DNA from: Candidatus Argoarchaeum ethanivorans
Lineage (GTDB): Archaea > Halobacteriota > Methanosarcinia > Methanosarcinales > EX4572-44
Assembly: GCA_905067555.1 (NCBI GenBank)
Contig: CAJHIS010000007.1
Location: forward strand, 1-37,424
DNA length: 37,424 nucleotides
Direction of reading: 5' to 3'
The position numbers were made by a program, and so were the translations under genes. Shown here piece by piece: positions 1 to 8,075 of this stretch. Numbering within the stretch: position 1 is the stretch's first letter; every line of letters starts with the position of its first letter. The notes beneath the pieces are model-generated. The model was given only the letters and a program-made list of their open reading frames with translations, was not told the origin of the DNA and did not search any database.

Positions 1-27
1 TAAAAATTCTAAATTGGATGTGATAAT

Positions 28-648
28 ATGTTTCCCTTATGGAATCACCACCAGGCAACCTTTGTGTACGGACTGGATATCTATGATAAGTTAATACCGG
101 TAGACCATATTCTCCACAAAACAAACCAGCAAGTGGACTTTTCATCTGTGAATGAAGCATGCAAAGACTTTTACTCGCAAGATAACGGCAGACCAGTGAA
201 AAATCTCCCTGAAATAATGTTTCGTTCAGCGATAGTCCAGTACATGAATAATTACTCTGATAGAGACATGGGAGAAGCTGCCAGATACAATCTTATCGTA
301 AAATGGTTCATTGGGATTCCTGTGGAGGACATATCTTACGATTACAGTGCACTGGGTAGTTTCAGGAACAGGCTTGGGGAAAAGAGATGGAAAAAATTAT
401 TTTCCATGATATTGAAACAAATAGAAGATGTAGTCCTTCTGCCAATTCCATCGGTTAGTGCAGAAGAGCTCTGCCAGTACATTAATTCAATGATTGCAGC
501 ACAACTTGAAGATAGGGATAACATCAAAAGCATCATGGTGCAGCTGGATGAGGGTATTGGGCAGGGAGCAGGATGCACTCTCGACTGCAAAGCTTCGCTT
601 TGCAGAACCGCACACGTAGTGTGCGGAAACAGTTCTCGATTGCGTTAA
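28..648 (+). pseudogene. Truncated transposase (IS1182/IS5-like, DUF772 N-terminal domain)
   Basis: The first ~185 codons read like the N-terminal half of an IS1182-type transposase: an N-terminal DUF772-like region with a short Asp/Tyr-rich segment, then a helix-rich stretch ending in the FRNRLGEKRW-type motif typical of these enzymes. Full-length relatives usually exceed 400 residues and carry a DDE catalytic core; this ORF has only 206 codons and no DDE core. Its last ~20 codons are composed of palindromic DNA (585-656), so the reading frame dissolves into a hairpin cluster. The ATG at 28 follows an AT-rich stretch. No terminal inverted repeats could be identified, and the left end of the element may lie outside the window. 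It is almost certainly inactive. Confidence 0.75.
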
Positions 649-656
649 CAATCGAG
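585..656. repeat. Cluster of three short hairpins at the transposase truncation point
   Basis: Three consecutive perfect palindromes with different stem sequences: 585-605 (9-nt arm CTGCAAAGC, loop TTC), 608-626 (8-nt arm CCGCACAC, loop GTA) and 635-656 (8-nt arm CTCGATTG, loop CGTTAA). They overlap the last codons of the truncated transposase and end 2 nt before the stop of the convergent TctA-like gene. They could act as bidirectional terminators, but the same geometry recurs throughout the window, including inside a coding region. Confidence 0.85.
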
Positions 657-657
657 G

Positions 658-1941
658 CTACAAAAAGTACAGTGTTACTGGCAGAAGTATGCATCCCATC
701 AAATGACTCTTTCGAACATTAAGATAATGCGGAAGCATTCCAATTGGAATGGCAATTGCAAAAATAACAAGTCCGAATACCCCGGTAAATATTACAACAA
801 TTAATAAAAGTCCGGACAGAATCACAGTGGATAATCTTGTATAGTTTATTTTTTTAAAGAGTTTAACGGATTGTTTTCCAATAAAAATGGTTGTAGGATA
901 GGATAATAGTGCTGTAACGACTATAACCACAAATAGTAGTACCATCAGGTCAATGTTCAATTGAATAATCTGGTTTATGGCAGAGACTGCACCACTACGG
1001 CTTTTTCCAATCACATAGAGTGCTATGAGGCTGAATAGTGCATTTGACGTATTAGCACCACTCAAAGAGACAATGAATTCATTGTGAGAGTGTTCATTAT
1101 TTTTAGGGAGAGCAATACGTGCTATAATCGTTGCAACTGCCGAGGATACCCCGGGAAACCATGCTACAAGCGAACCCGCGGTGCTCCCGAAAAAGATTCC
1201 TCTGAGCAAGTTTGCAGCAGGAAGATTGTATTTTGTATCCCGCTGCGGTGGAAGAACAGTTTTCGAGAGCATGCTTATGAGGAGTACGGAAGCCCCAAAA
1301 AGACCGCTTAATAACGGCAGAAAAACAGTCTCCCCAACAGTTGGAATTATTGAATTCATCAATGCTCCTTTTTCAAAAGCAAACAGTCCAAGAAGACCTG
1401 ACAATAAAAATACGATCGCTGCATAAGCTTTATATTTCAGGTGTACGAGGCTCCCCTCTCCTCGTATCTGCTCGCCTTTTTCAGTTAAAACCATCATAAG
1501 AATCAATGTGATGAGTAGCCACGCCATGTATTCCTGCAATGCAGTATAATAATTTTTAAATATCCAGATCATGGGCAGTGCGAGCAATAATGAGGTAAGG
1601 ATTGCCCCTGCACTTCCAATAGCAGACAAACGTATGGCTTCGATTCCACGTCCCTCCATTGTCAAGGTGTGGCCCGGGAGAACCGCGAGAGCAGTGTCTG
1701 ACTCTGGAACTCCAATAAGCACTGCTGGTATGATATCGATAAAAGTATGGGTTATAGAGTTAGAGAGGATTATTATTACAATATAAACTGCTAATACGTT
1801 GTATTGAGATAATAAAGGCATTATGGCAAGAAGGATTACTGCGATGTTGTTAACATGGAAACCAGGAACCATCCCGGTTATTATGCCAAGAAAGTATCCA
1901 ATGAAGATTGATAATATCACTGGTAGAATGGATACTTCCAT
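658..1941 (-). CDS. TctA/DUF112-family integral membrane protein
   Basis: A 427-residue, very hydrophobic protein with about ten predicted membrane segments. It resembles the archaeal branch of the tripartite tricarboxylate transporter TctA (DUF112) family. Near the N-terminus is a glycine-rich GxxxGxxPGFHVNN segment, and around residue 75 an IPAVLIGVPESD segment, both matching the Gly/Pro-rich signature of TctA permeases; a second PGVSSAVATI segment near residue 265 suggests the usual two-fold internal repeat. Bacterial TctA works with TctB and a periplasmic binding protein, but neither is encoded nearby, so the substrate and energy coupling are unknown. The start lies about 30 nt downstream of the methanogenesis marker gene, so the two may be cotranscribed. 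Confidence 0.7.
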   Translation of the reverse strand: MEVSILPVILSIFIGYFLGIITGMVPGFHVNNIAVILLAIMPLLSQYNVLAVYIVIIILSNSITHTFIDIIPAVLIGVPESDTALAVLPGHTLTMEGRGIEAIRLSAIGSAGAILTSLLLALPMIWIFKNYYTALQEYMAWLLITLILMMVLTEKGEQIRGEGSLVHLKYKAYAAIVFLLSGLLGLFAFEKGALMNSIIPTVGETVFLPLLSGLFGASVLLISMLSKTVLPPQRDTKYNLPAANLLRGIFFGSTAGSLVAWFPGVSSAVATIIARIALPKNNEHSHNEFIVSLSGANTSNALFSLIALYVIGKSRSGAVSAINQIIQLNIDLMVLLFVVIVVTALLSYPTTIFIGKQSVKLFKKINYTRLSTVILSGLLLIVVIFTGVFGLVIFAIAIPIGMLPHYLNVRKSHLMGCILLPVTLYFL

Positions 1942-1972
1942 TTTTGCATCATCCTCCTTAGTGCAACTGAAC

Positions 1973-2945
1973 TCAACGTTTCTCTACCTTAATGCCAGTA
2001 ATGTTTGTTGCTCCATTGTAGATATCCTCTGCGATTTCTGCCAATCCCGCTGCTGCACTCCTTTTCCCTACTGAGATAGTCTGCGCGTGGAGGTGTTTTT
2101 CAATCTGCTTTTTCACATATTCTATTTCGCTGACTGAACCTGAAAGATATACCTGACAGTGCTCAGGTGATATGTTATAGTCGCGCATAAAAACCTTCAT
2201 GGCGGCAATCTCCATGGCACAAAGAAGGGAGAGACTGTCAAAAGATAGTATTGCGTCTGCTTTACGTTGATTGTATGCCTGTGTAAGTTCATCGAGATTC
2301 TTATATGGTGTGTGTTTGATCACACCTCCCTGTGTGAATGCTTCGTTTGCTGTGCACTCTCTGGCATCTATTTTTCGAATGGCTTCAACATCGAGCGGTC
2401 CATGCTGGATGCCTGGTGCAAAGATACAGGCATCAATTGCCCCGATTATCCTTCCATTGGCTACTGCAATTGTTACTGTATTGGAGCTAATGTCACACAC
2501 AATAAACTCGTTTGTTCCTTTTTTTATAAATATGGTATGCGATGCCGATTTTTTCAGGGCTTGTCCCGTGAGAATAGACATCGAGCCGCTCATCACAGCC
2601 ACTGCCCCTGTGGACTCCAGGTATCACCACTGCACGCAACCCTGATGACTGTATCAGGTCAAAAACACGGGTGCCGCCCCCAACATGCAGTCCTGCACCC
2701 TCTCTTGTTATAAGAGCGCGATTCGTGGTTTTTTCGATTGGCGTAATGCTGTTAATACCATCCCCCATGGAATATGTCAAAGCGAACATTTTAATATCAT
2801 CTCGCTTTACGTGGAGTTTTTCTTCTATGTGTGCAAACAGTGTTTCGCAATCAAGAGCTGCTGCTTCTTCGCGGGATAATTCAAAATAATCATATTTTGT
2901 TGCAAATCGGATGGCAGTTGTGCCGTGCTCAACTCCTATGAACAT
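1973..2945 (-). pseudogene. Methanogenesis marker protein 12, split by a +1 frameshift
   Basis: Two overlapping minus-strand frames together make a protein of about 320 residues resembling methanogenesis marker protein 12 (TIGR03281 family), an ASKHA-fold-like protein found in methane-metabolising archaea whose biochemical role is not established. The first frame (2945 to about 2520) runs from MFIGVEHGTTAIRF through an HRGSGCDERL segment and SHGTSPEK. The second frame continues with GTNEFIVCDISSNTVTI and ends at 1973. They join at a run of seven A on the coding strand (about 2519-2525); dropping one A restores a single frame. This may be a homopolymer indel from sequencing, a real pseudogene, or less likely a programmed shift. 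Both halves look well conserved, which favours an error or a very recent mutation. Confidence 0.75.
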
Positions 2946-2992
2946 ACATGTTTCAAGTGGTGTTCCCCAATATAGACATTGCTATTGATGCC

Positions 2993-3008
2993 ACCAGGCG
3001 TGCCTGGT
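2993..3008. repeat. Short palindrome upstream of marker 12 gene
   Basis: Arms ACCAGGC and GCCTGGT separated by 2 nt. It lies in the divergent intergenic region between the marker 12 gene and the polyprenyl synthase gene and could be an operator. There is no further evidence for function. Confidence 0.4.
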
Positions 3009-3124
3009 ACTAAAAATTACACGAGGCACACTTTGCAGATTCATCAAAACCTGTAAAAGCGGCACAGTTCTGTATGAAAAATAGCCGCTGCTTTTACTAC
3101 AGTTGACTGGCAGTCATGGGAAAG

Positions 3125-3130
3125 TTTATA
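3125..3130 (+). promoter_or_regulatory. TATA-like promoter for the polyprenyl synthase
   Basis: A TTTATA box preceded by purine-rich GGGAAAG (BRE-like) lies about 80 nt upstream of the start at 3210. The local sequence TTTATACTTTC is shared with promoter-like motifs upstream of the GTPase gene and pyrE (minus strand), suggesting a common strong-promoter consensus in this genome. Assignment is by motif only. Confidence 0.45.
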
Positions 3131-3209
3131 CTTTCTTTACACATTTAAGTGAGAAATTACGAGGCACTGACAGGAGAATAATTCACAAAGTGTACTCTGG
3201 TGGTAAAAT

Positions 3210-4331
3210 ATGGTAAACTATTATTCAAACAAAGAGATAATAACAAAGGAACTTGGAGATCGTAGAAAGATTATATATGATTACATTTTTAAAAACATTC
3301 AAAAATTTAGACCAGATGATATTTATGAATCTGTGATGTTGTATCCGGGAAGTTCTGGAAAATCATTGAGACCGTCTGTACTTTTACTTTGTTGTGGTGC
3401 AGTTGGCGGGGACGAGAAAACTGCTATGCCAGCAGCTGCGGCAGTGGAACTGTTTCATACATGGACTCTTGTTCATGATGATTGGATTGATCGGGATTCT
3501 TTTCGGCGCGGCGTACCAACTGTACATTCCCTGATGAAGGAAAAAGCCCTTGAAACATATAAGTTCGATCAGGATGAGGCAGAACATTACGGTGGAGCTA
3601 TTTCCATGTTAACTGGTGATATCCAGCAGGGCTGGTCTATTGGCGGATTTATGACAAATCTCAGCCTTGAACATTCGGTTGATCCAGTGATTACGCTAAA
3701 TTTAATTAAAAAATTAGCTCTGGAAATCAACATTCAAATCGTAGAGGGAGAGACTTTAGACGTTATTTATTCAAAAAAACCAATAAACGAAATATCTGAA
3801 GAAAATATCATCATGATGCTGTATCTGAAAACAGGTGCACTTTACCAGTTTTGCGGGGAGGCTGGTGCTGTTATAGGTTTAAAGCGATATGAACCTGAAA
3901 ACGAGTACGTGCAATCCCTATCAGAGTTTACTAAACACTGTGGTATAGCGTTTCAGATACAGGATGATGTTATTGGTGTCGTTGGAAACGAAACGGTGGT
4001 CGGGAAACCCCGCTGGTCAGATATAAAAGAGGGAAAAAGAACAATTATCTTGTGGAAAGCGTACCAGGAAGCTGATAGTAAACAAATAAAATTTTTGGAA
4101 TTAATTCTTGGAAATCAGCATGCTACTACAGAAGAACTGCAATCAGTGGAAGATTTGTTTATGGATCTTGGTGCAATTGACTATACAAAAGAGCTTGCTA
4201 AGTCGTATATAGTAGGGGACCACAACCGATCTATCAAAGGTGCATTGAACTATCTTGATGTTTTGCCAGATAGTAATTATAAAGATATTTTAAAAGCATG
4301 GGCATATTATATGATTGAACGTGATTTTTAG
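3210..4331 (+). CDS. Polyprenyl (geranylgeranyl-type) diphosphate synthase
   Basis: A 373-residue trans-isoprenyl diphosphate synthase that condenses isopentenyl diphosphate with allylic diphosphates, supplying C20 or longer chains for archaeal lipids or quinones. GKSLRP at residues 50-55 binds isopentenyl diphosphate. The first aspartate-rich motif is DDWID at 90-94, followed by RRGVPTVH. The second is DDVIG near 252-256, with Gly where bacterial enzymes have Asp, a variant common in archaeal IdsA proteins, followed by GKPRWSDIKEGKRT. At 373 residues it is longer than typical IdsA (about 320), with extra sequence around residues 110-125 and at the C-terminus. The protein has no signal peptide and should be cytosolic. 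It is transcribed alone and converges on the zinc-ribbon operon. Chain length cannot be inferred reliably. Confidence 0.88.
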   Translation: MVNYYSNKEIITKELGDRRKIIYDYIFKNIQKFRPDDIYESVMLYPGSSGKSLRPSVLLLCCGAVGGDEKTAMPAAAAVELFHTWTLVHDDWIDRDSFRRGVPTVHSLMKEKALETYKFDQDEAEHYGGAISMLTGDIQQGWSIGGFMTNLSLEHSVDPVITLNLIKKLALEINIQIVEGETLDVIYSKKPINEISEENIIMMLYLKTGALYQFCGEAGAVIGLKRYEPENEYVQSLSEFTKHCGIAFQIQDDVIGVVGNETVVGKPRWSDIKEGKRTIILWKAYQEADSKQIKFLELILGNQHATTEELQSVEDLFMDLGAIDYTKELAKSYIVGDHNRSIKGALNYLDVLPDSNYKDILKAWAYYMIERDF

Positions 4332-4452
4332 CATCAATCAATTCCTGTTGGGAGTCCTGATCTTTTTTGTCGTGATCAAACGCAAGGAATATACAATGAT
4401 ATGAATCACAAGATTGCATAGATCTTCACGAGCTACAACAGAGTTTCAATTT

Positions 4453-4812
4453 TTATTTCTTTTTTTCTATAGTTTTTTTCTTTTTGTGCTGGTCGAAGAT
4501 TGTTGTTAGTGGTACTATATATTCACCTTCGTTTTTCAGTCCAAGTACTATGTCTTCTCTATTAAGCAGCGAATCGAGGTTGAGTTCGTATTCACCTGTC
4601 GAGATTATTCGTACTGATTCAACACTTTCAGGTGTCATTTTTCTTCTTTTCTTGGTCGTGGGTGCTTCTTGAATGATGTTATCAATATCTACTTTATCTT
4701 TTTTCTCTTTGATGTACTCGAATTTGTTGTTTCCGCATTCTGGGCAGCCGTTCAATATCACAGTACTGCCTTCTTGATAAATGGCATGGCATTTTGTGCA
4801 TTGGTGCGGCAT
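4453..4812 (-). CDS. Zinc-ribbon protein (DUF2072-like) of the GTPase operon
   Basis: A 119-residue protein with an N-terminal zinc ribbon: CTKC at residues 5-8 and NGCPECGNN about 15 residues later. The middle is charged and lysine-rich; a C-terminal segment contains GEYELNLDSLLNREDIVLGLKN-type sequence, after which the protein ends in a lysine-rich tail. It is the third gene of a conserved euryarchaeal trio (Era-like GTPase, DUF2073, zinc ribbon), 21 nt after the DUF2073 gene. The trio resembles the origin-associated oap genes of haloarchaea, but that link is from memory and was not tested. The biochemical role is unknown; a nucleic-acid or ribosome-related role would fit the partners. Confidence 0.8.
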   Translation of the reverse strand: MPHQCTKCHAIYQEGSTVILNGCPECGNNKFEYIKEKKDKVDIDNIIQEAPTTKKRRKMTPESVESVRIISTGEYELNLDSLLNREDIVLGLKNEGEYIVPLTTIFDQHKKKKTIEKKK

Positions 4813-4833
4813 GATTATATCATCTTTATTCTA

Positions 4834-5214
4834 TTATTTTGTTACGATGGCTGTGATCATGTCCCTATCTTTTTTGATTGTTTTAAGATGATCGGCTGGT
4901 CCAATAACTGTTAGACGTGTTTTGGTGGTGGTTTTACCCAGTATTTTTCTGAGAAAGCTTGTGTTTTGTTCTGTTGGGTAGCTTTCGATTTCTATGCCAC
5001 TGAACTCGTCTGGTGTTATTTCAGTCATCGTCATTTCTATGAGCTTTGCTTCCTCATCTGGTGCAAGTCCGCGCTCAAGGACGATAATCTTTCCCGAGCG
5101 GACCTCATCAAGTACCATACGTATTTTTTCCATAGGGGCCATCTGTGCAAGTTTACTTTCTGATATGAAGTCAAGTTGTATGTTTGTTTGGGAATTGTTT
5201 TTGTTTTGTGACAT
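4834..5214 (-). CDS. DUF2073 protein of the GTPase operon
   Basis: A 126-residue soluble protein without signal peptide or membrane segment. It matches the archaeal DUF2073 family: an acidic central region with a PDEEAKLIEMTMTEI segment, then a GIEIESYP motif and a basic C-terminal half. It starts 7 nt after the GTPase stop and is clearly cotranscribed and probably translationally coupled. The function is unknown. Constant linkage to an Era-like GTPase in Euryarchaeota suggests that it is a partner or effector of that GTPase. Confidence 0.82.
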   Translation of the reverse strand: MSQNKNNSQTNIQLDFISESKLAQMAPMEKIRMVLDEVRSGKIIVLERGLAPDEEAKLIEMTMTEITPDEFSGIEIESYPTEQNTSFLRKILGKTTTKTRLTVIGPADHLKTIKKDRDMITAIVTK

Positions 5215-5221
5215 ACTGTAT

Positions 5222-5839
5222 TCACCCGAACCGCTTTGCTATTTCTTTATAAAGTTGGTCTGTGTTTATCCCTTCAAGAGCTGATATTGGTACGGTGGGA
5301 TGTTGCGGGAATGCCCCCCTGATACGAGCTGGTGAAGCTTTTTGCATATCTATCTTATTTGCTGCAATAACCAAAGGCAGATTTCTTGCTTCCATATTTC
5401 CGATAACGGTGACATTTACCTGTGTGAACGGGTCTTCTGTTGCGTCCATCACAAGTATTACTCCATCCAGATCCTCAAGCCATTTGACTGCTTCTATTAC
5501 TCCCTCGGTTGCTTCCTTTGCTCGTCTTTTGGCTTCTTCTTCTTCCATCCCACATGCCATAAATCCATGGAAGTCTATTTTGGTTGCAAGCCCTGGAGTA
5601 TCAATGATGTCAAGCATAACCGTGGTACCGTTTGCTTCTATGATAACATCCTCACGTCTTCGCGCTCTACGTGTTTCGTGTGGTATATGTGATACTGGTC
5701 CCATAGCATCACCAGACCAGTCGCGCACTATGCGGTTTGCAAGAGTGGTCTTTCCTGCATTCGGGGGCCCATAGATACCTATTTTAGCCTTCTTCTTCTT
5801 AAAAAGGCGTTTTACCCATGAAAATAAATTAATTACCAT
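5222..5839 (-). CDS. Era-like small GTPase
   Basis: A 205-residue GTP-binding protein with all canonical motifs: Walker A/G1 GPPNAGKT at residues 24-31, G3 DTPG, G4 NKID and G5 SALE near the C-terminus. The first ~18 residues form a short amphipathic, lysine-rich segment (VINLFSWVKRLFKKKK) that could contact a membrane or RNA. No KH domain follows, so it is not a true Era. It is the first gene of the operon with DUF2073 and the zinc-ribbon gene. The ATG at 5839 is followed closely by conserved sequence. A TATA-like box lies about 100 nt upstream, beside a cluster of short hairpins. Confidence 0.88.
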   Translation of the reverse strand: MVINLFSWVKRLFKKKKAKIGIYGPPNAGKTTLANRIVRDWSGDAMGPVSHIPHETRRARRREDVIIEANGTTVMLDIIDTPGLATKIDFHGFMACGMEEEEAKRRAKEATEGVIEAVKWLEDLDGVILVMDATEDPFTQVNVTVIGNMEARNLPLVIAANKIDMQKASPARIRGAFPQHPTVPISALEGINTDQLYKEIAKRFG

Positions 5840-5928
5840 TTTTGTCCTCGATGTGACTTATTATTATCTTTTCTACTATCTGTTTCTTACATGTTGCTTA
5901 ACCATATTATTCTATCCCTATTTTTTTA

Positions 5929-5947
5929 ACGTATAGGAAAGTATAAA
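5929..5947 (-). promoter_or_regulatory. Promoter-like module upstream of the GTPase operon, shared with the pyrE upstream repeat
   Basis: The 19-nt plus-strand sequence ACGTATAGGAAAGTATAAA is also present at 34354-34372 upstream of pyrE. Read on the minus strand it contains TTTATAC, a good archaeal TATA box, about 100 nt before the GTPase start. In both places a CTCTTGC-containing spacer and a palindrome lie on the distal side, so promoter and hairpin may have been copied together. Confidence 0.5.
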
Positions 5948-5967
5948 CGCAACCATTTTCTCTTGCA

Positions 5968-6127
5968 CTCGACTGCTTCACAGTCGAGAATCGAAAGTTC
6001 CCGGTTGCCTTCTGCACAACGAAGTTGTACAGTTTTTCAATATCAGCGGGAGCGTTTCTGCGCTTGATTGCCATTGCAATCAAGAATTATGCAGTTGATA
6101 GTTGTTTTCTACATACGGAGTATGCAG
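5968..6127. repeat. Cluster of four short hairpins between the GTPase operon and sepF
   Basis: Palindromes at 5968-5988 (arm CTCGACTG, loop CTTCA), 6012-6032 (arm CTGCACAAC, loop GAA, one mismatch), 6063-6084 (arm CTTGATTGC, loop CATT) and 6109-6127 (arm CTACATAC, loop GGA, one mismatch). Each has a different stem, but several stems recur elsewhere in the window. The rest of the 408-base gene-free stretch 5840-6247 shows only AT-rich promoter sequence near the GTPase start and no ORF worth calling. Confidence 0.8.
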
Positions 6128-6247
6128 TACTTGAGCGACATAAATGCACTCCAGGCACCCAACCGATGTCAAAATAGCATGAGTCCGACAACACACGAAT
6201 AGAGAACGCAACAGCGGTTTTTGGTCTTCTGGGAAGCACGATACAAA

Positions 6248-6625
6248 CTACATTCTCACAACTACTTTTGATCTGTCAATCTTAACATTATGCGGTGTTG
6301 CAATGAGTTGATCCTCACCGATTCCAGCAATGTCGCCATGAACGTCACCAGTTACCTGTTTTAGCTCTTTAATAACACGTTCTAACGTAAGTTTATCACG
6401 TTTTGTAGCAGATATATCAATTAGCAGTGTATTTCCTTTATAAATTTCTTCTTTAAGCTTTGGGAGTTGTTCAAGACCGGTCAGCTCTGCAATTTTAACA
6501 TACATGCGGGGCACTTCACCTTCAATGTCCTCTTCAAACTCACTCAAATCAATTTCGCTGTATTCCCCAGCTTCAGGTTCTTTCGTAGAACCGGTTCCAA
6601 TGATTTTATCTAAAATACTTGGCAT
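6248..6625 (-). CDS. sepF: Cell division protein SepF (archaeal type)
   Basis: Archaeal SepF, the membrane anchor that ties FtsZ filaments to the cytoplasmic membrane. From the chosen start (MPSILDKIIG) the protein has about 125 residues: an N-terminal amphipathic membrane-targeting helix, an acidic linker, then the compact SepF/DUF552 fold with IAELTGLEQLPKLKEEIYKGN and a C-terminal GIGEDQLIATP segment. An in-frame ATG at 6649 would add eight residues, but the internal start puts the targeting helix at the N-terminus as in relatives and has a GAGGG sequence upstream. It is monocistronic here; the next gene upstream points away. Confidence 0.85.
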   Translation of the reverse strand: MPSILDKIIGTGSTKEPEAGEYSEIDLSEFEEDIEGEVPRMYVKIAELTGLEQLPKLKEEIYKGNTLLIDISATKRDKLTLERVIKELKQVTGDVHGDIAGIGEDQLIATPHNVKIDRSKVVVRM

Positions 6626-6899
6626 AATGTATTTACCCTCTTTTGTCAATATATATACTTGTCAGGTTAAATTTTGTTCCAGACATAATATATTGTTGGT
6701 TTTGGGATAAAAAGTTTTAGTATTTGCATAGAAAAAGGAGCTCAAAACAGATACAATTTATATTGCCAGCAAGTCATAGAATGGATTGGTAAGTTTCATT
6801 TCACACAGGATTTGAATTTCTTTGTTAGCTGTGTGAAACAGTAGCGTCAACGTTTATTAACCACTACAAAATATTCTTAATGTTTCTAAAAGGTGTTTG

Positions 6900-7994
6900 A
6901 TGAGATTAAATCTAATCCAGCTGTTTACAAATTCGTCGACCTTCATGTGCTTGATCTACATACCATTGTTTGCCGAGCAGCTTGGAGCAACGCACACGCA
7001 GATAGGAATTATTGGAGCTGTTTATGGAATTGCGCTGTTTATTTCCTCATATATGTTTGGGCGGGCAGCAGATGTGCACTCACAACGGATGTTGTTATAT
7101 ATCAGCTTTGCAACCTCTGCTTTATTTTTCTTTTTTCAAATGTTTGCAACAACCCCGCAGAATCTTGCATTTATCAGAGCCCTTGCAGGTTTTAGTGCAG
7201 GGATGTTCCCCCCGGTGCTGATCAGTTATGTTCACTCATTAAAAAAAGATATTGGAAAATTTTCTTCTTTTGGTGCTCTCGGCTGGACAGCAGGTGCTCT
7301 AATTGCTGGAATAATAGCAAACTTGAAAGGCATATTTTTTTTATCATCAATGTTTTTTTTAATGTCTTTCATTTTATTGGTCCGACTACCAGACATCCAT
7401 TCCACCAAACAAAAACAAAGTCTCTTTTCCATTGAAACAATTAAAAAAAATTGGAATATTTATATTACGTATTTTACACGCCATGCAGGTGCCTGCAGCG
7501 TGTGGATAATCTTCCCGTTGTATTTAAAAGCTCTTGGTGCACAGGAACTTGTGATAGGTTTAATATATGCTATTAATCCGATTTTACAGTTCTTTTTTAT
7601 GCAGCGGCTTAAAACCGACAACAGTGAAAAGCTTATTAAAATTGGGTATTTAGCGTCGACTGTTGCCTTTGCAAGCTTGTGCTTTGTCACAGCATACTAT
7701 CAGGTGGTCTTCAGCATGATTGCTGTTGCGGTCTCGTGGTCATTTATGTATGTTGGTTCGGTTCTTACGCTGCTAAAACATAATACTGATAAAGGCACAT
7801 CCATTGGGCTACTCACAGCAGTTATAAGTATAGCTTCAGTATTTGGTTCTTTTATCGGCGGGGGGCTTTATGATGTTACAGGCGGTCTTTTTCTCACACA
7901 GATAGAGAGTTATCGCATCGTGTGCGGCTTCGCATCGGTATGCTCAGCCCTAAGCTTTATTTTTTACAAACCATCGTACTACGAAAGCAGGTAG
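6900..7994 (+). CDS. Major facilitator superfamily transporter
   Basis: A 364-residue membrane protein with about ten to twelve hydrophobic segments and MFS organisation. The loop after the second segment reads SSYMFGRAADVHSQR, equivalent to the MFS motif A (GxxaDrxGrr), and a long polar loop near residues 165-180 separates the two halves. It is slightly shorter than the common 400-residue length. A TTG directly precedes the ATG at 6900; the ATG is preferred, with AGGTG upstream. The neighbours do not suggest a substrate, so it may be a drug or metabolite exporter. Confidence 0.8.
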   Translation: MRLNLIQLFTNSSTFMCLIYIPLFAEQLGATHTQIGIIGAVYGIALFISSYMFGRAADVHSQRMLLYISFATSALFFFFQMFATTPQNLAFIRALAGFSAGMFPPVLISYVHSLKKDIGKFSSFGALGWTAGALIAGIIANLKGIFFLSSMFFLMSFILLVRLPDIHSTKQKQSLFSIETIKKNWNIYITYFTRHAGACSVWIIFPLYLKALGAQELVIGLIYAINPILQFFFMQRLKTDNSEKLIKIGYLASTVAFASLCFVTAYYQVVFSMIAVAVSWSFMYVGSVLTLLKHNTDKGTSIGLLTAVISIASVFGSFIGGGLYDVTGGLFLTQIESYRIVCGFASVCSALSFIFYKPSYYESR

Positions 7995-8004
7995 TGTTTG
8001 ATAA

Positions 8005-8043
8005 CCTCGCACAGCAGGATTTGCGAGGAGAAGTTTTATAAAT
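8005..8043 (+). promoter_or_regulatory. Hairpin plus TATA box upstream of the aldolase gene
   Basis: An inverted repeat (arms CCTCGCA and TGCGAGG, 10-nt loop, 8005-8028) lies just upstream of a TATA-like TTTTATAAAT at 8034-8043, 32 nt before the aldolase ATG. The palindrome could be a BRE-proximal operator or the terminator of the MFS gene. Confidence 0.5.
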
Positions 8044-8075
8044 CTTGAGTCCTGTTAAAGTTCTGGTGTGGAAAA

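Noticed and set aside
1084-1786. Several plus-strand ORFs opposite the TctA-like gene
   Set aside because: They are shadows of the membrane-protein coding strand, with low-complexity translations and no start signals.
3960-3980. Second aspartate motif DDVIG of the polyprenyl synthase as a loss-of-function sign
   Set aside because: Gly at the fifth position is common in archaeal IdsA proteins; other motifs are intact.
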